Assembly (NCBI RefSeq): GCF_900240975.1
Contig: NZ_LT968776.1
Coordinates: forward strand, 2,407,891-2,471,890
Reading direction: 5' to 3'
Origin: Mycobacterium sp. 4858
GTDB taxonomy: Bacteria > Actinomycetota > Actinomycetes > Mycobacteriales > Mycobacteriaceae
Length of the DNA stretch: 64,000 nucleotides
In this document: positions 62,918 through 64,000 of the stretch, in pieces
How the letters are laid out: each line of letters opens with the position of its first letter
Numbering within the stretch: the stretch's first letter is position 1
Position numbers and translations under genes: made by a program
Notes under the pieces: generated by a model
Databases searched by the model: none
The model's input: only the letters and a program-made list of their open reading frames with translations
What the model was told of the DNA's origin: nothing

Positions 62918-64000
62918 ATGGGTATTGCCAAGCCGACCGGTGCATACTCCGAGCAGATGCTCGAGCCGGGCGGGTGGCCGGAAGTCGATGAGGATGCCCT
63001 CTACGACCGGGCCGTGGAGTACACCCAGGTGTTGCGGGAAGTCACAGACGTCTTGGACACCTGCCGGTATCAACGGAACGAGATCTTCGGTGGCGGTGTC
63101 TGGTCGGGCGGCGCGGCGAGCGCCGCGGACGGCGAGCTGGGGACGAACATCAACGAGTTGATGACGCTGCAAAACGGCCTGGCCACCATCATCACCTGGG
63201 ATCGGTATACCGCCCAGTCGATCGAGCAGGCCAAGTCGGACATCACCGAGAACGTCGAAACCGCGCAGCAGCAGATCAGCATTCTGGAAAGCGATTCCGG
63301 CCTGGACGCCGCCGAGCGCACCACGGCCATCAACAACGTGGTCGCAACGACGCTCGGGGCCAACGTCAGCACGATGGAAGGCACGGCGGAGCGAATCCTG
63401 GCGAGCAAGGCGTGGAAGCCACCGCCTAACGCCCTGGACGACCTGCTCGACCAGAAGACGCCGCCCCCCCTCACGCTTCCCGACGCGACGCCGCAGACCC
63501 CGCCGGTCGAGGAAGATCGACCGCGGCCCGTCCCCGAGCAACCGAGCACGGTACCGCCGGCGCCGGCGCCACCGATGACGCCCGCGCCCTCGCTGCCCGG
63601 GATGCCGACGCCGGGCGGTGGCGCCGGCGTCGGCGGCGGTCCTCAGCCCACTCCGGTAGCGCCGCCCGCCACCGACCGGCCGCCTGTGCCCGGGGCGCCC
63701 GCTCCCGGTGCCCCAGCCCCCGGGGCGCCCGGCCCCGCGACGCCGGGCGCCCCGGGGGGGCCTGGTGGTGGACCGTCGGCTCCCGCGGCCCCGCTGGGTC
63801 CGGCGGCTCCCGCCGCTCCGCTGGGTCCGGCGGCCGCGGCTCAACCCACCGCGGGTGGGGGCAGCAAGGGCATGGCCCCCGCGTCGGCGACGTCGTCCTC
63901 GACGGCGGCTCGTGCGGAGGAGTCGTCGACGACGGCCGCACCCGCGGGAGCGACCGGCATGCCGGTCGCTCCCGCGGGTGCGGCCGTCGTCGACGACTCC
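62918..64000 (+). CDS. espK: EspK, ESX-1-associated Pro-rich protein (N-terminal part)
   Basis: The first 361 codons of an EspK-like protein (Rv3879c, about 730 residues); it continues past the window end. The N-terminal helical domain (1-170) is well conserved: GAYSEQMLEPGGWPEVDEDA, GGGVWSGGAASAADGELGTN, KPPPNALDDLLDQKTPPP, followed by a long Pro/Ala/Gly-rich region. EspK chaperones EspB in ESX-1. AGAGGAG lies upstream of the ATG at 62918. The last 82 bases are a perfect palindrome, so their coding sense is doubtful. Confidence 0.9.
   Translation, partial: MGIAKPTGAYSEQMLEPGGWPEVDEDALYDRAVEYTQVLREVTDVLDTCRYQRNEIFGGGVWSGGAASAADGELGTNINELMTLQNGLATIITWDRYTAQSIEQAKSDITENVETAQQQISILESDSGLDAAERTTAINNVVATTLGANVSTMEGTAERILASKAWKPPPNALDDLLDQKTPPPLTLPDATPQTPPVEEDRPRPVPEQPSTVPPAPAPPMTPAPSLPGMPTPGGGAGVGGGPQPTPVAPPATDRPPVPGAPAPGAPAPGAPGPATPGAPGGPGGGPSAPAAPLGPAAPAAPLGPAAAAQPTAGGGSKGMAPASATSSSTAARAEESSTTAAPAGATGMPVAPAGAAVVDDS
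63919..64000. repeat. Perfect 82-bp palindrome at the window edge
   Basis: Bases 63919-63959 are the exact reverse complement of 63960-64000, with no spacer (centre GGCAT/GCC). The palindrome touches the window end, so it may be longer. A natural coding sequence would hardly hold 82 perfectly symmetric bases; a fold-back read or contig-end artefact is the more likely cause. Confidence 0.95.

Noticed and set aside
1..64000. rRNA genes, tRNA genes, CRISPR arrays, transposases or integrases
   Set aside because: I looked for them on both strands and saw none; the islands carry no recognisable mobility gene, so transfer is inferred only from context.

Overview
The window is chromosomal DNA from a high-GC actinobacterium, almost certainly a slow-growing non-tuberculous Mycobacterium. 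The diagnostic content is PE/PPE and Esx proteins, EspG/EccA/EccD/EccE/MycP, EspB/EspK/EspL, a cyclopropane-mycolate-type methyltransferase, WS/DGAT, an Eis-type acetyltransferase, a PrrB-type kinase and F420-dependent LLM oxidoreductases. The species cannot be named from the sequence alone.

Layout. 1-22.2 kb is ordinary mycobacterial chromosome: an LLM oxidoreductase fragment, an anti-sigma-type ATPase, WS/DGAT, 4-alpha-glucanotransferase, MHS transporter, hemerythrin-like protein, mycolic acid methyltransferase, small enzymes, a large Orn/Lys/Arg decarboxylase with a convergent PadR regulator, an MFS carrier, an HdeA-like lipoprotein, cytochrome oxidase subunit I and a P450. From about 22.4 to 36 kb lies an accessory catabolic island that looks less GC-rich and is flanked by gene remnants. 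It holds a TetR regulator with a candidate operator, ferredoxin, ferredoxin reductase, a CYP199-like P450, two FAA hydrolases, an SMP-30 lactonase, an FAD aromatic hydroxylase, an acyl-CoA ligase, a VOC extradiol dioxygenase and an IclR regulator. Together they form a plausible complete pathway for oxidising and cleaving an unidentified aromatic compound. A secreted lipase-family protein that has lost its catalytic serine follows. From 36 to 40.7 kb run a tetR-acyl-CoA dehydrogenase-eis operon and an orphan PrrB-like kinase.

41.0-52.0 kb is the ESX-2 type VII secretion locus (PE, PPE, esxD, esxC, espG2, MinD-like ATPase, eccD2, mycP2, eccE2, eccA2), in the M. tuberculosis order but without eccB2/eccC2 in front of the PE gene. 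It abuts mycP1-eccE1-espL of ESX-1, as in M. tuberculosis. The ESX-1 side is rearranged. A five-gene sugar/sulfate-decorating cassette (sulfotransferase, GT9, GT9-DUF4254 fusion, GT2, FkbM methyltransferase) sits between espL and espB, and espB is displaced next to espK, which runs off the window end. This cassette and the catabolic island are the most interesting biology.

Sequence quality matters here. mycP2 contains a 66-base block that aligns without gaps to an Illumina Nextera index-adapter read-through followed by a poly-A run, so its apparent disruption is artefactual. Two long perfect inverted duplications (4102-4218 and 63919-64000) and a one-base G-run frameshift in espB also look like assembly errors.
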